Notes under the pieces: model-generated | Told to the model about the DNA's origin: nothing | The model's input: only the letters and a program-made list of their open reading frames with translations | Databases searched by the model: none | In this document: piece after piece, positions 33,751 to 44,872 of the stretch | How positions within the stretch are numbered: position 1 is the first letter of the stretch | How the letters are laid out: each line of letters begins with the position of its first letter | Assembly (NCBI GenBank): GCA_023091665.1 | Contig: JALJCQ010000017.1 | Coordinates: 1,612,001-1,676,000 of the forward strand | Direction of reading: 5' to 3' | Source: Pythium myriotylum | Taxonomy: Eukaryota; Oomycota; Peronosporomycetes; Pythiales; Pythiaceae | Length of the DNA: 64,000 nt | Translations under genes and position numbers: made by a program

Positions 33751-33947
33751 AAAACCACAGAACGGCCCGGCCTCACAAAGAGCTTCACAGGGCTCAGTGT
33801 AAGCCGCCTCATCGACACAAAAGCTGCACGAAGCCACAAAACGGCCAGACTTCGCCCAAACAGAGCTTCAAAGGGCTCAGTGAACTCCACACGAAGCCAC
33901 AGAACGGTCTAGCCTCGCCCAGAAGGGGCTTCAAAGGGTTCAGTGCA
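33751..33947 (+). repeat. Three degenerate tandem repeats, 60-80 bp
   Basis: Units begin near 33753, 33830 and 33891. Each contains CCACA(A/G)AACGG, then GAGCTTCA or GGGCTTCA, then GGG(C/T)TCAGTG. Spacing is irregular (about 78 and 61 bp). In one plus frame they read as repeats around KPQNG and FKG, but no start codon or longer gene is evident. Confidence 0.6.
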
Positions 33948-33955
33948 GGCGGTTC

Positions 33956-35250
33956 GACGTCACGATTCTTGGCATTACTTGCGTGGCCTGTGTCGCTTCA
34001 CGGTGGTCGTCTTTGACACACACTGAGCTTCATGAGCGCGTCGATCTTTCGCGCCAAAGAGACGCTGGACGGAAGCAACATGACGTTAATAAACCGCAAT
34101 AGAGTTTGAGTTAGGAGAAACACAACCTTGGAGAAACACTACCTTGAGCTCGCAAAACCAGCGCGCGCGCGGACGTCATCACGTTTCTACTTGATAGCTC
34201 GCTCGAGGACGAGGGCTCGGCGCGCGCTGGAGAATCACATGGCCTTCAAGGGCTTCCTCAGCTTCCTGTTCTTCTTGTCACTTGGCTTGCAAAAATCGAA
34301 GTGAGGGGGAGGGAGCCCCGACGCGCTGGGCTTCTTTGTGAAGAGCGCTCACCACAAATTTTGTTCTGTGGCGAAGCTATTTATTTATCAGTTTACTTCG
34401 AAAATTGGTGGCAATAGCACAGAGTTCCTGACAGCACCGGTACCAGAGTAACTGGTGCATAACATGGTACAGTACCCCCACACTCACACGGTCTTCGGAT
34501 GACATCAAGTTCTCTCCGAATGGTGCAATGATGGCGGCGCGGTCAATGGCGGCGTGGTGTACGCCGACGACCTCGAGCCTATCGATACAGTGATCCAGGT
34601 GCAACCATCTCGCCGGTATCTCGTGGCATGAGGGAGACGCAGCCGTGTCCAGTCCATGATTCACATGAGCAGCCAGCAGCAGAAGAAGAAGCAGTCTCCA
34701 GTCAAGCCGCAGGAGCAACAACCGGAGCGGTGACAATCGTTGCTAGCACGCCAACGATCGCGATCGACGCTGATGATGCCGGCGTGAAGGCGAGCATTGC
34801 CGGTGGCATTTCGGTCAGTAATCGCGTGGTTGCTGGTGGAGCGATTGGTTGCGGTGCGGTGTGGTCAGGTACGGCGGCTAACCCTGGCATCTTGGGCTTG
34901 CCTTTCATGCTACCAAGCGCCGCGCTCATGGCAATGAACACCGTGCAGAACACGGAGCATTCGACGGAAGATGCTGCCGCCGTGCTCGAACCACCCGCGG
35001 GTCAGTTGTCGGCTACGCCAGGCTCGCCCGCATCCGAGCGTGCGACGGACCCGTTGGATGCGTCGAGGCCACACCGCTATCGGTCTTCGCACGCATGCAC
35101 GACAGCGCGCGTTCACGACGTCAATCCAAAACCGGCCACCACCTCGGAGATCAGAGGTTATGAACTCTAGTGGTTGCAGCACTGGCAGAGAAGATGGCGC
35201 TGCTGCAAGTTGACGGTTGTGGTGAAGTCGGTTCATATGAGCTCGAGGAC
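33956..35250. other. Low-information region, possible decayed coding DNA
   Basis: A plus frame at 34628-35170 (180 codons, Ala/Thr-rich) overlaps minus frames at 34377-34736 and 34702-34953. I cannot decide between strands or recognise a family. The minus frames might continue the decayed gene at 35984-37413 across the MITE at 35254. Nothing else is seen. Confidence 0.3.
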
Positions 35251-35253
35251 TAA

Positions 35254-35817
35254 GAGCATCTCCACCCGTCACTGTAAAACGCCCCTGTAAAGCGATAAAT
35301 TTCCCGGAGCGTAATTTACTTCCCCACCACGGCCCTGAAAACAGATAAACAGTAAAAACGACAATGCAAATATCGCTCCGACCCTCCAAACATGCGCACG
35401 TTTCCAGTGTGAAAGCCGATTTTGCAGTGTCGGTATTCTCAGATATTCTCAGCAATTATCAGATATCATCAGTGCGTTCGATGGAGCCGCCAAGGGAAAC
35501 CGCGCCATTTCAAGTTTTCCCTTCAAGATCGGCACGGCGCGCACGCATCGCTCCGAACACGTTCGTACCTGCAACTGCGAGAAGCGGTCTACGCTCCACT
35601 TCGCACCCTGTCTTGCCCTGCTCATCCACCGCGCTTGTGCTCTGTTCGTTGTAGTCTTTTTCGCTCATTCAAACAACTCGATTCAAACAACTCGTTTTCA
35701 GTGGCATTTTTTCAGTGTCCCGGTGGGGGACCACTCCACAAATTCTCAAGAGCGCCATATCTTTCACGGTAAATCAGGTTTTCAGGGGCGTTTTTACAGT
35801 GACGGGTGGAGATGCTC
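35254..35817. mobile_element. PIF/Harbinger-like MITE, 564 bp
   Basis: The terminal inverted repeats start GAGCATCTCCACCCG and extend about 36 bp with one gap (35254-35289 and 35781-35817). They are flanked by TAA at 35251-35253 and 35818-35820. A 3-bp TWA duplication is typical of PIF/Harbinger, and GAGCATCTCCA-type ends are common in that group. There is no transposase frame, so it is non-autonomous. Confidence 0.75.
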
Positions 35818-35983
35818 TAAGTCCTATGAAAACGACTCGTATGTACGCCAACGAAGTGGGCCAGTTGACCGATCAGGTGGGCAAGGGCGGCTCGGGCGAA
35901 GTAACGTGTGTGCATGATGAACTTGGAAAAGCCCAATGCACAGCAGCAACAGCCACTGGTTTCGCGCAGGCAGTAGCTGGGCA

Positions 35984-37413
35984 TCACCACCAACGGCCCA
36001 GACACTCACCAATCTCGTTCGGTGATGGTACGCATTCGCGTGTGACGTGGTACACGCTCGGCGCTGGTAGATATTCAACAACGCATCCAAGACCGGGATC
36101 GAACGTGCAAAACGTAGGCATATAGCTTGTTTTCTCACTCCTCATCAAAATGTAGTAGTTACTTACCCTGCCGCTATGGTTCAGAATAGCAACAGCGTTG
36201 TCTCGAAAGCTGTTCCACAGCCTTGTAAGCACTCCACGGCTTGGAAAACTGGTTAGGTCGGACCTATTGGCGACGACGGCGTGCGTCATGTACCGCGCTG
36301 TGAACGCGTGCTTGAGTTCGTCGTCACTAATGAACCAGTCATCTGCAGAGAAGACGTTGTAGTGCTCGTACGAGAGTGCGCGGCGAGCGTTGAATCCCTC
36401 CACCGGTGATCAAAATCGTATGTGCAAGTCGCTGGAGTCGAAGAAAGCGTACATGTTGGCAGGAGCGGTGCTGTTGAGTTCGATCAGCGTAAACTTGAGA
36501 TAGAAGTAAGAGAAGGGATGCATCACCGCACATGCCCTGTAGATTTCCCGAAGCCTCGTGAGAATTGTGGAGATCCTCATGGCGACGGCGGCAGTGATCG
36601 TGTCGGTAATACCATCGACTGCTTCGGTGAAATCGTCAGTCTCGACGGTTGCATCGACAGTGGCACTTGTTGCTTGGTGACCATCTGCGAGACCTGAGAT
36701 TGTTCGGTCCATTGCGATGCTCGCAGACATGATGTCGGCAAGCTGACTCAAGTGCCATTCTGCTATGCGAAGTCTGTCGTCGGGAGGTCTCGCGGCAATA
36801 TCGTGGGCAGCCGAGGTAGCTGTAGTGGTAACTGCCGGGACGGTAGCAGTATTTTATTCTGCTGAACCGGTGAATGTTGCGAAGGCGGCACGTTCGACGC
36901 TCGGCAATGTCCCTCGCGAGGCTGTGATGGCAGTGACAGCCTCGACATGGCCGATGCTGACGCTCGTTGCTGCTGTGGTGGTCTTGGTCGTGGCGATCGT
37001 GTTTGAAGCGGTCCAGGTGTCGACGCTTGTTGCTGCTGGTGCGGTCGGGGTTGCGTTGATGGTAGCCATGGAGGTCGTGACGCTTCCGATGGCACCGCTA
37101 GCTGCTGTACGTCTATCGCAGCAGTGGATATGACTGTGGCGACATTCGCGATGCCATGAATTGTCAAGGTTGCGGCTACTGGGACAGCGTGAACGACTGG
37201 CATGATAGCAGGCGGAGAGGCCGCTTGGTCGGTTGGAGTTGCAGCAGTGGACGAAGTGACGCTGTCATCAACTGCTTTTTGGCGCAGGCTGGTAGAGCGG
37301 GGCGGGACATTATCGAGTCTCTGGCGCTTGTTTGGCGTGTGCGGCTGGGACGTGGTGTCAAGCAACTCTGTTTCGGCATTGGAATCGGATAAGATCAACG
37401 TTGCGTCCGACAT
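35984..37413 (-). pseudogene. Decayed protein-coding gene of unknown function
   Basis: The reading starts at an ATG (37411-37413) with a Ser/Thr-rich end holding a basic stretch, PNKRQRLD, that looks like a nuclear signal. After a frameshift near 37080 the reading continues in one frame down to 35984, interrupted only by TAA at 36854-36856 and TGA at 36410-36412. The middle is Ala/Thr/Ile-rich. The last 140 codons look globular (SADDWFISDDELKHAF, TFCTFDPGLGC). I do not recognise the family. A distant likeness to Ulp1-type proteases in the WFISDDEL region is only a hunch. Introns could explain some breaks, but no clear GT-AG pair is evident. Confidence 0.45.
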
Positions 37414-37440
37414 CGTCAATGTGGTGGTTGAATGGAGCAA

Positions 37441-37782
37441 TCACGCGCCACCCAGGGGATCACGCGGCTCTGACAGAACTTCTGTGGAAGGTAGGTTTTT
37501 TTTTCTGAGGCGACCATCATCACGGAGTCCATGACGCGGACCGAGGACTGACCACAAGACTTTGATTTGCGTAGATAATTGCAGTCTGCATGGCAGAAGT
37601 GACTGTAAACCGCAGTCACTTCTGCCATACAACTGGACGAAAATTTAGCCGGGACATTTTCAATACGCGAATTCCATGTATAGGACTCAGATTGAATCGG
37701 CTTTTCTCTTCTCGTTGCTTGTTATGCAGGATCTATACATGAAGACGTTCCATATAGTTCAGTCACTTCGATTGACCCTTCT
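37441..37782. other. Noncoding stretch upstream of gypsy C with a perfect hairpin
   Basis: It contains a 16-bp perfect stem, ATGGCAGAAGTGACTG (37590-37605) paired with 37613-37628 across a 7-base loop. The rest is AT-richer than its surroundings. A 5' LTR of gypsy C would be expected here, but no matching repeat is found downstream of that element. Confidence 0.5.
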
Positions 37783-39780
37783 TTGAACCATACAATCATT
37801 AACCCTTTCGTTGCCACTGTTTTCACTTGCGTCAGCGACGCTGGCTCGGAAGACGTCGACCTGAGTGGCGACATCGCGGAGCTGAACGTCGGCGACGACG
37901 CGACGGCTCCGGCGACCCCGATCACCCGTGCCGTCAACTCGGTGCCGGTGAAGATGGATCCCACCAGGCCAACAGCCGTGCCGGCACGGATGATCGAGGT
38001 GATCATGTCGAAGCACGATGGTCTCAAGCACCTCCAGGTGACCCGAGTCAGCACCGCTGCCGATGTCCGCGACCCTGGCTTCGCGTCGATGAAGACTCAG
38101 CAGCAGGTGCTGCACGGCATCATCGGTGTCTTCAACACCGCCGGGTACAGCGTGACCATCTTGGACAACGCCAAGATCCTCGCGACACGACGCGACAAGC
38201 TGATCGCGGGCGCTCAGGAGATCTTCGAGCTGTTCCTCCGCCACCAGTCTCAGCGCAAGCTCGAGCAAGCCATCGGTGCGAACCGTGGTGGGCTCATGGA
38301 TGCTGAATCGCTACAGAAGATCGCGGAGCAGGTCATCGGACGCTCCAGGGAAGAAGTCAAGCAGATGGAAGAAGAGATCATGCTGAAGGACAAGATGCTC
38401 AAGGATCTCGAGAACTACCTGCAAGACTTCGCCGACAGGGTCGCATCAGGCGAGCTGACCGCAGCTCAACTTGCGTCAGTGTCGACTGCGGCCGCGCCCA
38501 CCGTCGCCAGTGCCGAGGCGAAGCCGACAGTCAAGTCGGAGCCGAAGGTCAAGGCCGAGAAGCCGACGCCAGTCGCTAAGTTGCCGGCAGCCTGGTCTTC
38601 GACCGACTACCTGGCCGACATCTACGACGGGTGCGTCGCGCCAGGCGTCAGCGCCATGACTCGCCTGCGGCAGTCAGCCTGTGCCGATCTGAAGTCGTTC
38701 GACGGCAAGTCTCGCGACGAATATCGCGGCAAGGCCTTCATCAGTTCGGTCCGTTCGGCGTTCCGCCAAGACGAGATGACCGATGGCCAATGCTGTCTGA
38801 AGCTCCCCGAACTGCTCACCGGCGCGTCGAAGATCTGGTACAAGCAGCTGAAGAAGTCGACTCGAGCGAACTGGTCGCTCCTTCAAGTCGAGTTCGAGCG
38901 TGAGTACTGGGGTGTGACGGTCACGGCTCACCAGCGCTACTACGAGCTGCGCCGGAAGCCGAACGAAGAGCACCTCGACTACCTGTACCGACTCAACGTC
39001 CAAGCCATCGAAGCCGGCATCGACTATGAGGGCGCTGCGGCATCCTTCCACGTGACTCACTTCCTCGACACGTGTGAAGATGCCGAGCTTGCACGCCAGT
39101 TCGGTCTTGCCAAGCCGACGACGGAAGAGCAGCTTCGTCAAGCGTTGAAGGAGCTGCTGCGCCAGAACCAGCGGTCGAGGCGCGATGAGTCGGCCAAGTT
39201 GCGTGCGGACAAGCGCGATAGCAAGCCGAAGCCGTTCATCGCCGGTTCCAAGCAGCGGCCGATCGCCGTCAACACGTTGGCGAAGCTGCTCGGGTCCTCG
39301 AGTCGAGCTGCCGAAGTCGACCTGTCAAGCGTGTCCGAGTCGAGCTCGGATGGCAGCGAGTCGGAAGGCAGCGGAGCTGAAGATGGCGAAGGTGACGAAG
39401 GTGAAGATGCAGCGGAAGCTGCCGGCTTAGCGACGATGCTAGCGCCCGAGTCCGTGCAGGCGCTGACCAAGCTCGTCGCCGCCCTCCAAGGTCGTGACAG
39501 GGTGGGCAAGCCGAAGGGTGAGGTGTCAAAGCCTCAACACCCATGCTCGCACTGCGGCTCGAAGCGCCCCCAAGACCGCGATTGTTGGAGTCGTATCACT
39601 TGTACGATGTGCGGTCGGCTCGGTCATCCGGCCGACTATTGCTACCACCGTTGCAAGGGGTGCGGCAATGTCCACGATCGTGGTGCTTGCCCGCTGGAGG
39701 AGCTCGCAAACCACCTGAAGGCGTGGTTCGACCCGACGAAGCACGCTGGCGTCTTGCCGGCGGCCGTGAAAAGTGGTTAA
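37783..39780 (+). CDS. Ty3/gypsy Gag (element C), 5' end uncertain
   Basis: This is an open frame of about 665 codons, but the first ATG is only at about 37951. The upstream part (SDAGSEDVDLSGDIAEL) reads as coding, so the true start is lost or lies further upstream. The first half has a coiled-coil-like stretch (SREEVKQMEEEIMLKDKMLK). It is followed by a retrotransposon Gag domain (WYKQLKKSTRANWSLLQVEF, HQRYYELRRKPNEEHLDYLY), an acidic Ser/Glu segment, and zinc fingers near residues 587-625 including CX2CX4HX4C (CTMCGRLGHPADYC). It would coat the element RNA. It is followed by the pro-pol frame of the same element. Confidence 0.8.
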   Translation: MNHTIINPFVATVFTCVSDAGSEDVDLSGDIAELNVGDDATAPATPITRAVNSVPVKMDPTRPTAVPARMIEVIMSKHDGLKHLQVTRVSTAADVRDPGFASMKTQQQVLHGIIGVFNTAGYSVTILDNAKILATRRDKLIAGAQEIFELFLRHQSQRKLEQAIGANRGGLMDAESLQKIAEQVIGRSREEVKQMEEEIMLKDKMLKDLENYLQDFADRVASGELTAAQLASVSTAAAPTVASAEAKPTVKSEPKVKAEKPTPVAKLPAAWSSTDYLADIYDGCVAPGVSAMTRLRQSACADLKSFDGKSRDEYRGKAFISSVRSAFRQDEMTDGQCCLKLPELLTGASKIWYKQLKKSTRANWSLLQVEFEREYWGVTVTAHQRYYELRRKPNEEHLDYLYRLNVQAIEAGIDYEGAAASFHVTHFLDTCEDAELARQFGLAKPTTEEQLRQALKELLRQNQRSRRDESAKLRADKRDSKPKPFIAGSKQRPIAVNTLAKLLGSSSRAAEVDLSSVSESSSDGSESEGSGAEDGEGDEGEDAAEAAGLATMLAPESVQALTKLVAALQGRDRVGKPKGEVSKPQHPCSHCGSKRPQDRDCWSRITCTMCGRLGHPADYCYHRCKGCGNVHDRGACPLEELANHLKAWFDPTKHAGVLPAAVKSG

Positions 39781-39856
39781 ACTAAGCCGCCCGCCAGTTT
39801 GGGGACTGGTACGCGCCGGGCGGCAACCCGAGGTCGCAGTGTATGCTTTCGTAGCC

Positions 39857-41143
39857 GGTAGACAGCTACTCGATTCTTGATCAACCACTTGAGTTCGAAC
39901 GTCATGCATTTATTCAGCGGCTTACTCTACACCCTGGTGAGCGGCGTGGGTACTGGCGGTTCTACAACCAGAAGTCCCATCGCCAAACCATCGTAAGGGC
40001 GCAGATCGACGACCATAACGCGCGGGTCCTGTTGGACTCGGGCGCTGAGGTCTCGATCCTCGACTCCGACTTTGCGCGTAAGATCGGAGCCGAGGTAGAC
40101 ACGAGTGTGTCTCTGCGCTGCGAAGGTGTTGGAGGATCCGGCTATCCCACCGAGGGCCGGGCCTGGATAAAGGTGGTGCTGGCCGGCGAGCTGGCGTACC
40201 AGGCCGAGGTCTGGGTCGGTCGCCTTGGCAACGTTCAGGCGATTCTCGGTACCGACTTCATGACCCCGGCCGGCATCCGCCTCGACTTGGCCGAAGGCGT
40301 CGCCCTCATGCCGGACAAAGTTCGCGTCTAGTTTGAGGGCCGCCGAGCCGTCTACAGTGACAAGGCAGAGCAAGTCAGGGTCAAGCGAGATGTGACGATC
40401 CAGCCAGGCGAGTCACATTACCTGCGGATCAAGCCGAACGCCTCCAAGAAGCTGTGGGTCCGCCGCGACGAACGCTGGGTCACGACTGCCGAGTGCAACG
40501 AGCGTGGCCTGCCGACGCGGGTCAAGGTGACCAACATCTTCACGGTCCCGGTCACCTTGCCCACGCAGACGGTCGTTGGCCTCTGGCTGAGCTCGGGCGC
40601 CGCACCTCGATGCTCCGGGTACGTCTCTCTGGGCTCGAGGCGGTACGACGAGTGGTGCACCCTCGTGTATGAGGCCGAGCCCGAACCGGAGCTTGAGGCA
40701 CGGCGCCAAGCTGAAGCCGACGCGATCCGGGCGGCGCAGCCACCGGCGGTTGAACGACGCCCGTATGTGGTGCCGCGCGCGATCTTGAAGCGTGCCGACG
40801 CCGCGGTGCCGACGCCGCCGAGGGCGGGTGACTCGAGGAGTGAGCTCAAGGTCTCCGTCGAAGACACGCTCGAGGGTGCGACATCCGGCGACAGCCGGAC
40901 AGCGCGTCGTCACGACGAAGATGACGACGTCCGACTGGGCCAAGGTGGCGATACTCGTCGTCGCAGCCAAGTCCCCGGCCGAAGTCGTCGACAGCCAAGG
41001 CGGGCTGAGCGAAGCAGTCTACGTGCATGAAGGAGGCGATGTCAGCGCTGAAGACATCGACGGCCAAATGGCCGTGATCCCAGAAGTCCCGGCTGGGGAC
41101 GACGAGATCACGCCTGCCGACATCAAGATCGCGGCTGGCGAAG
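39857..41143 (+). pseudogene. Gypsy C protease and protease-RT linker, broken
   Basis: The frame opens after a TAG near 39855. The aspartic protease motif VLLDSGAEVSILD (about 40023-40061) and the flap-side motif AILGTDFM are intact. The frame is stopped by TAG at 40329-40331 but continues in the same frame for 200 more codons (IQPGESHYLRIKPN). A frameshift near 40910-40930 moves it to a second frame (EVVDSQGGLSEAVYVHEG). Another near 41195 brings it into the RT frame. The polyprotein cannot be made in one piece. Confidence 0.75.
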
Positions 41144-42873
41144 ATGCCAGTGCCGAAGACGTCGAGCGAATCCGCGAGATGGTGTGGAGGCGTGGAGGCG
41201 CGCCCGTACCTCATGGGCAAGGGCAATGCTCGGCCGTTGCCGGCCAAAGGCGTCGTCTGCGACATAGACGTCGGCGACGCCAAGCCCATCGCTCAATCGT
41301 GCCGGAAGGTGCCGCCACAGTACGTGGAGAAGCTCTACGAGCTCCTTAAGGGACTCCTCCAGGCGGGCTTTATCGCGTCATCGACATCGGCTTGGGCGTC
41401 TCCCATTGTGATCGTCGACAAGAAGAACGGTGTTGACATCCGCCTCTGTATCGATTACAGAATGGTGAACGCCCTCACTAGGCTGATGGTCTACCCTATG
41501 CCGGTCGTTCATGACCTGTTGGAAAATCTCGGCTCGCTACGATGGCTTTGCTCACTAGATATGGCGTCAGGATTCTGGGTCGTGCGAATGACTGCACGGG
41601 CTCGGGCGATTTCCGCTTTCGTGACACCCTTCGGGTTGTTTGAGTGGCTAAGGATGCCGTTCGGGTTGAAAAACGCTCCCCAGATATATCAACGGCTTCT
41701 TGATAACGCGCTCTATGGTTACCTGAAGCTGACGCCTAAGCACCTGCAAGACAAGGAAGCGGATGTGTTCGAAGATGGCAAGCCGGCCGGAGCCGAGACG
41801 CGACCAGCGATAGGTCGAAGATCGTATATTGACGACATCTTGTTCGGCGGCGAGACTTGGGATCAGATGTGCGAGCGACTGGAGAGACTGCTGCAGGCCT
41901 GCGAGGAGTGGGGGCTTTCGATCAGCCTCCCGAAGAGCGAGTTCGGCATGAGCCGTGTCGACTACCTAGGGCACTCGGTTTCCGCCGAAGGCATTAGAGC
42001 GAAGCCGAAGAACCTCTCTGGGCTGCTGCAACTCGAGTTTCCTAAGACTCTGAAGGGGATTCAGTCGTATTTGGGCTCTCTGAACTATTTTCACCAGTTT
42101 ATTGAGCACTTTGCGGTTTACGCGGCCGCACTCTATGAGGTTACCCAGGCAGACTTGGCTAAGGATGCGCTAGAACCCGGTCATCTCGCGTCTGCTCGAC
42201 GTGCCTTCGCAGAGCTCCAGCAGAAGTTGGCGGACGCGCCGATCCTGAGGCACTTCGACGCCGAGAAGCAGCCGGTAGTCATCATTTACTCGAATCCGTG
42301 GGCTGTCGCTGCCACACTGGCGCGGGAACACGATGGGAAGCTGATGCCGGTGAAGTTCTTTAGCAGGGTGCTGAAAGTCCACGAAGCCAAGTTCTCGCCA
42401 GCCGAGGAGATTCTTGCTCTGCTCCACGTGCTGTCCGGGGCCGCAAATATGCTGAGTGGCCGTGATATCCAGGTGCTGACGCGATTTTCTACGTTCGGTT
42501 GGTTGTTCAAGGCGAGAGGTCTTCAAGGTCGTTTAGAGCGATGGGCTACTGTGCTGAGTTCATGGACGCTCGAGATCGTGAAGGTCAAGAAGGACGAAGA
42601 CGGCTTGAGCGGATTGGTCGCAGCCGCCACGGGCCCTGCGGACAAGATGGACGAGATGGTTGGCGATATTCAGCCAAGGAAACGCGTCGCGGGTGAACGA
42701 CATCGACTGCCCGTACCGACATTAGCAAAGGACGAGGTCGCGTGGGTCGTGTCTTTCGACGGATCAGCGAAGCCGAAGCGGAACGGGGCAAGTTGCGGGG
42801 TCATCCTGTGGTCGTTGCCGACGTGGAAGATCGTCGCTGCCGAGACGCGCTTCTTCGCTGACGGAACGGTTGA
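41144..42873 (+). pseudogene. Gypsy C reverse transcriptase and first half of RNase H
   Basis: This open frame has the gypsy RT fingers and palm (VDKKNGVDIRLCIDYRMVN, LDMASGFWVV, FGLFEWLRMPFGLKNAPQIYQ), the catalytic box YIDD (IDD variants are normal in this family) and LGHSVSAEG. The connection domain follows. An RNase H-type domain begins at VVSFDGSAKPKRNGASCGV, with its first catalytic Asp in SFDGSA. The domain is cut in two at codon GTT-AAT by the MITE at 42874. It resumes at 43216 with NEAEYRG. Confidence 0.88.
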
Positions 42874-43215
42874 CCCTTTCGCAATCAAACGTGTAAAATT
42901 TACACGTTCTGAGGGTTTCTCATAAGTTAGTATGTTTGAACCCCTCAGAACGTGTAAATTTTACACCTTTTACAAAACCCGTCCTTGAAGTTTCGCGAAA
43001 ACCTCAACAAAACCTCAAAACCTCTCAAGGTTAAATAGCAATAACCTCGAAACTTATTTGAAATTTTGCGAGGTTTTATTACAAAAGGCGGTACGTTTGC
43101 GGGAAATTTCACCTGTCGCAATTCCAGAACGTGTAAAATTTACACGATCTGGAAATTTTGACTTGATTTAAGTATCCATACAATCCCTGTTTGCACGGAG
43201 GTGATTGCGAAAGGG
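42874..43215. mobile_element. piggyBac-like MITE, 342 bp, in gypsy C RNase H
   Basis: Perfect 14-bp inverted ends CCCTTTCGCAATCA (42874-42887 and 43202-43215), flanked by TTGA (42870-42873) and TTAA (43216-43219). piggyBac elements insert at TTAA and start CCC. Inside are three palindromic or near-palindromic boxes, GTGTAAAATTTACAC (about 42890, 42951 and 43131). It is much more AT-rich than its host. No transposase frame is present. Confidence 0.85.
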
Positions 43216-44872
43216 TTAATGAAGCCGAGTATAGAGGCGCTATAGCTGCTATGGAACTGGCTGCACGACATGGCGCCCAAGATGTAATCGTCTGCGGTGA
43301 CTCCCGCATCGTGATCCAGCAGCTGAGAGGTGACATCGAGTGCCGTACAGCAGGGCTCCAGGTTCTACGCACCGAGGCGCTGGCGAAGCTGAGCGTGTTC
43401 AAGTCGGCTTACCTCGTACACGTCGCACAAGACTTCAACGCAGCCGCCGACCTCATCACGGGCAAGGCGCTGCAGCGCTGTGCCGGCGGAGTCGTCGACC
43501 CGGCCGAGCATGCCGGTATGAGGATGCTGAACCGCCTCCCTGAAGTCCTCAGGCCGAGTGAAGACGAGCCGGCCGCGGCTGTCCGCGTGGTGACGCGCGG
43601 CGGTGCTGCCACGGGCGCCGACCATGGCCAAGACTCAACCCGACAGCACGAGTGGGCCGAAGGGCAAGCGAACAACAGCGATCGAGCTCACGGGCGTCTC
43701 CGGCGGCGCGCAGGCGAAAATAGCGGAGTCGAGGGAGCTGCGGCATCACCACAGTCGACAGAGATCAACGAAGACGTTGACGGAGCGACAGGGCGCACGG
43801 GCGCACGTACGGCGAACAGCCGGGACGTTCCAACTCGCCAGCACCGTGAAGACTGGCGTGGGAACACGACGGGGCGTCCACAAGCGACCCGAGCCGGCGA
43901 GTCGCGTTCGATCTTCCAGCAGTCGGCAGCGAAGCTCCAGACGATTCCGTCGATCGCCCAGCAGTGCGCGAGCGTCCAGCTATCAACGAACGCCTGCCTG
44001 CTGATGCGATGGCTACAGCTGGGAAGGGGACTGATGGACGCGTCGCCAACACTCGAGAGTCAGTCGAAGATTCAGTGGTGTACCCAAGGGACATAGCCAG
44101 ACGCGGTGCGCATCATCAAGGAGCGACACGGCCAGATGATGACGAATCCGGTATCGCAATCAATGATGACGCGAACATAGCCAGGGCGGACGGTCCACAC
44201 TTCGGCGTTGATCAGCTTGATGACTGCACAAGCCCGTGGGACACTTCGCGGGACCCGACAGTTGAGTCCAGCACGGCGTGGGTCGAGCGACTGCGCGCGG
44301 AGCGCATCTCGACGACGCAAGACGAAGAACGATGGAGCGCCAACGTCAAGCGCTTCCTCGCGGGCGACGTCGCCGCGCTCAGCGACCAAGAGCGCGCTGC
44401 GTGCGAGAAGCTCGCGCCGTCGTACGAAGTTGTCGACGGCTTGCTGTGCTACGTCGGCTACCAGAAGGCGAAGGACCGAGAGCGACGCGAGCTGCGTCTC
44501 CGTCTCGTCGTGCCGTCAACCTTGCACCGTGAAGTCCTACATCACTACCATGTCAGCTTGGCTGGCGGGCACCAAGGGGTGAGTCGCGTGCATGAGAAGG
44601 CCCGCCGTTATCTATTCTGGAGAAATATGTACGCTGACGTCCGAGACTATGTGGCTGCGTGCCCAGACTGCCAGTCCGGCAAGGGTCAGCCGCGGATTCA
44701 AGTCCCGTCGCCAGGGAATATCGTCGCGACTCGGCCGTTCGAAGTGGTCGGCATGGACCACGTACCGTCATTGCCTAAGTCGCACCGCGGGAACACCGAG
44801 CTCTTAATTTGGGTGGATCAGCATACGGGCTTCGTCATCGTATCGGCAAACCGGTCTCGAGAGGCCCAATAA
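43216..44872 (+). pseudogene. Gypsy C RNase H second half, H2C2 domain and integrase start
   Basis: The RNase H resumes immediately after the MITE (VNEAEYRGAIAAMELA with catalytic Glu, then CGDSRIVIQQL with Asp, then DFNAAADLI with Asp). A variable, charged linker follows, with at least one frameshift between 43600 and 43990. The integrase zinc domain (HHYHVSLAGGHQG, CPDCQSGKG) and the first catalytic Asp of the core (VVGMDHVPS) follow. The frame ends at an in-frame TAA (44870-44872). Coding continues in the same frame beyond it, so this is a single nonsense change. Confidence 0.8.

Noticed and set aside
37797..37808. TTAACCCTTTCG as a second piggyBac end
   Set aside because: It matches 12 bp of the MITE end, but no opposing end or second TTAA is found and gag coding continues through it.
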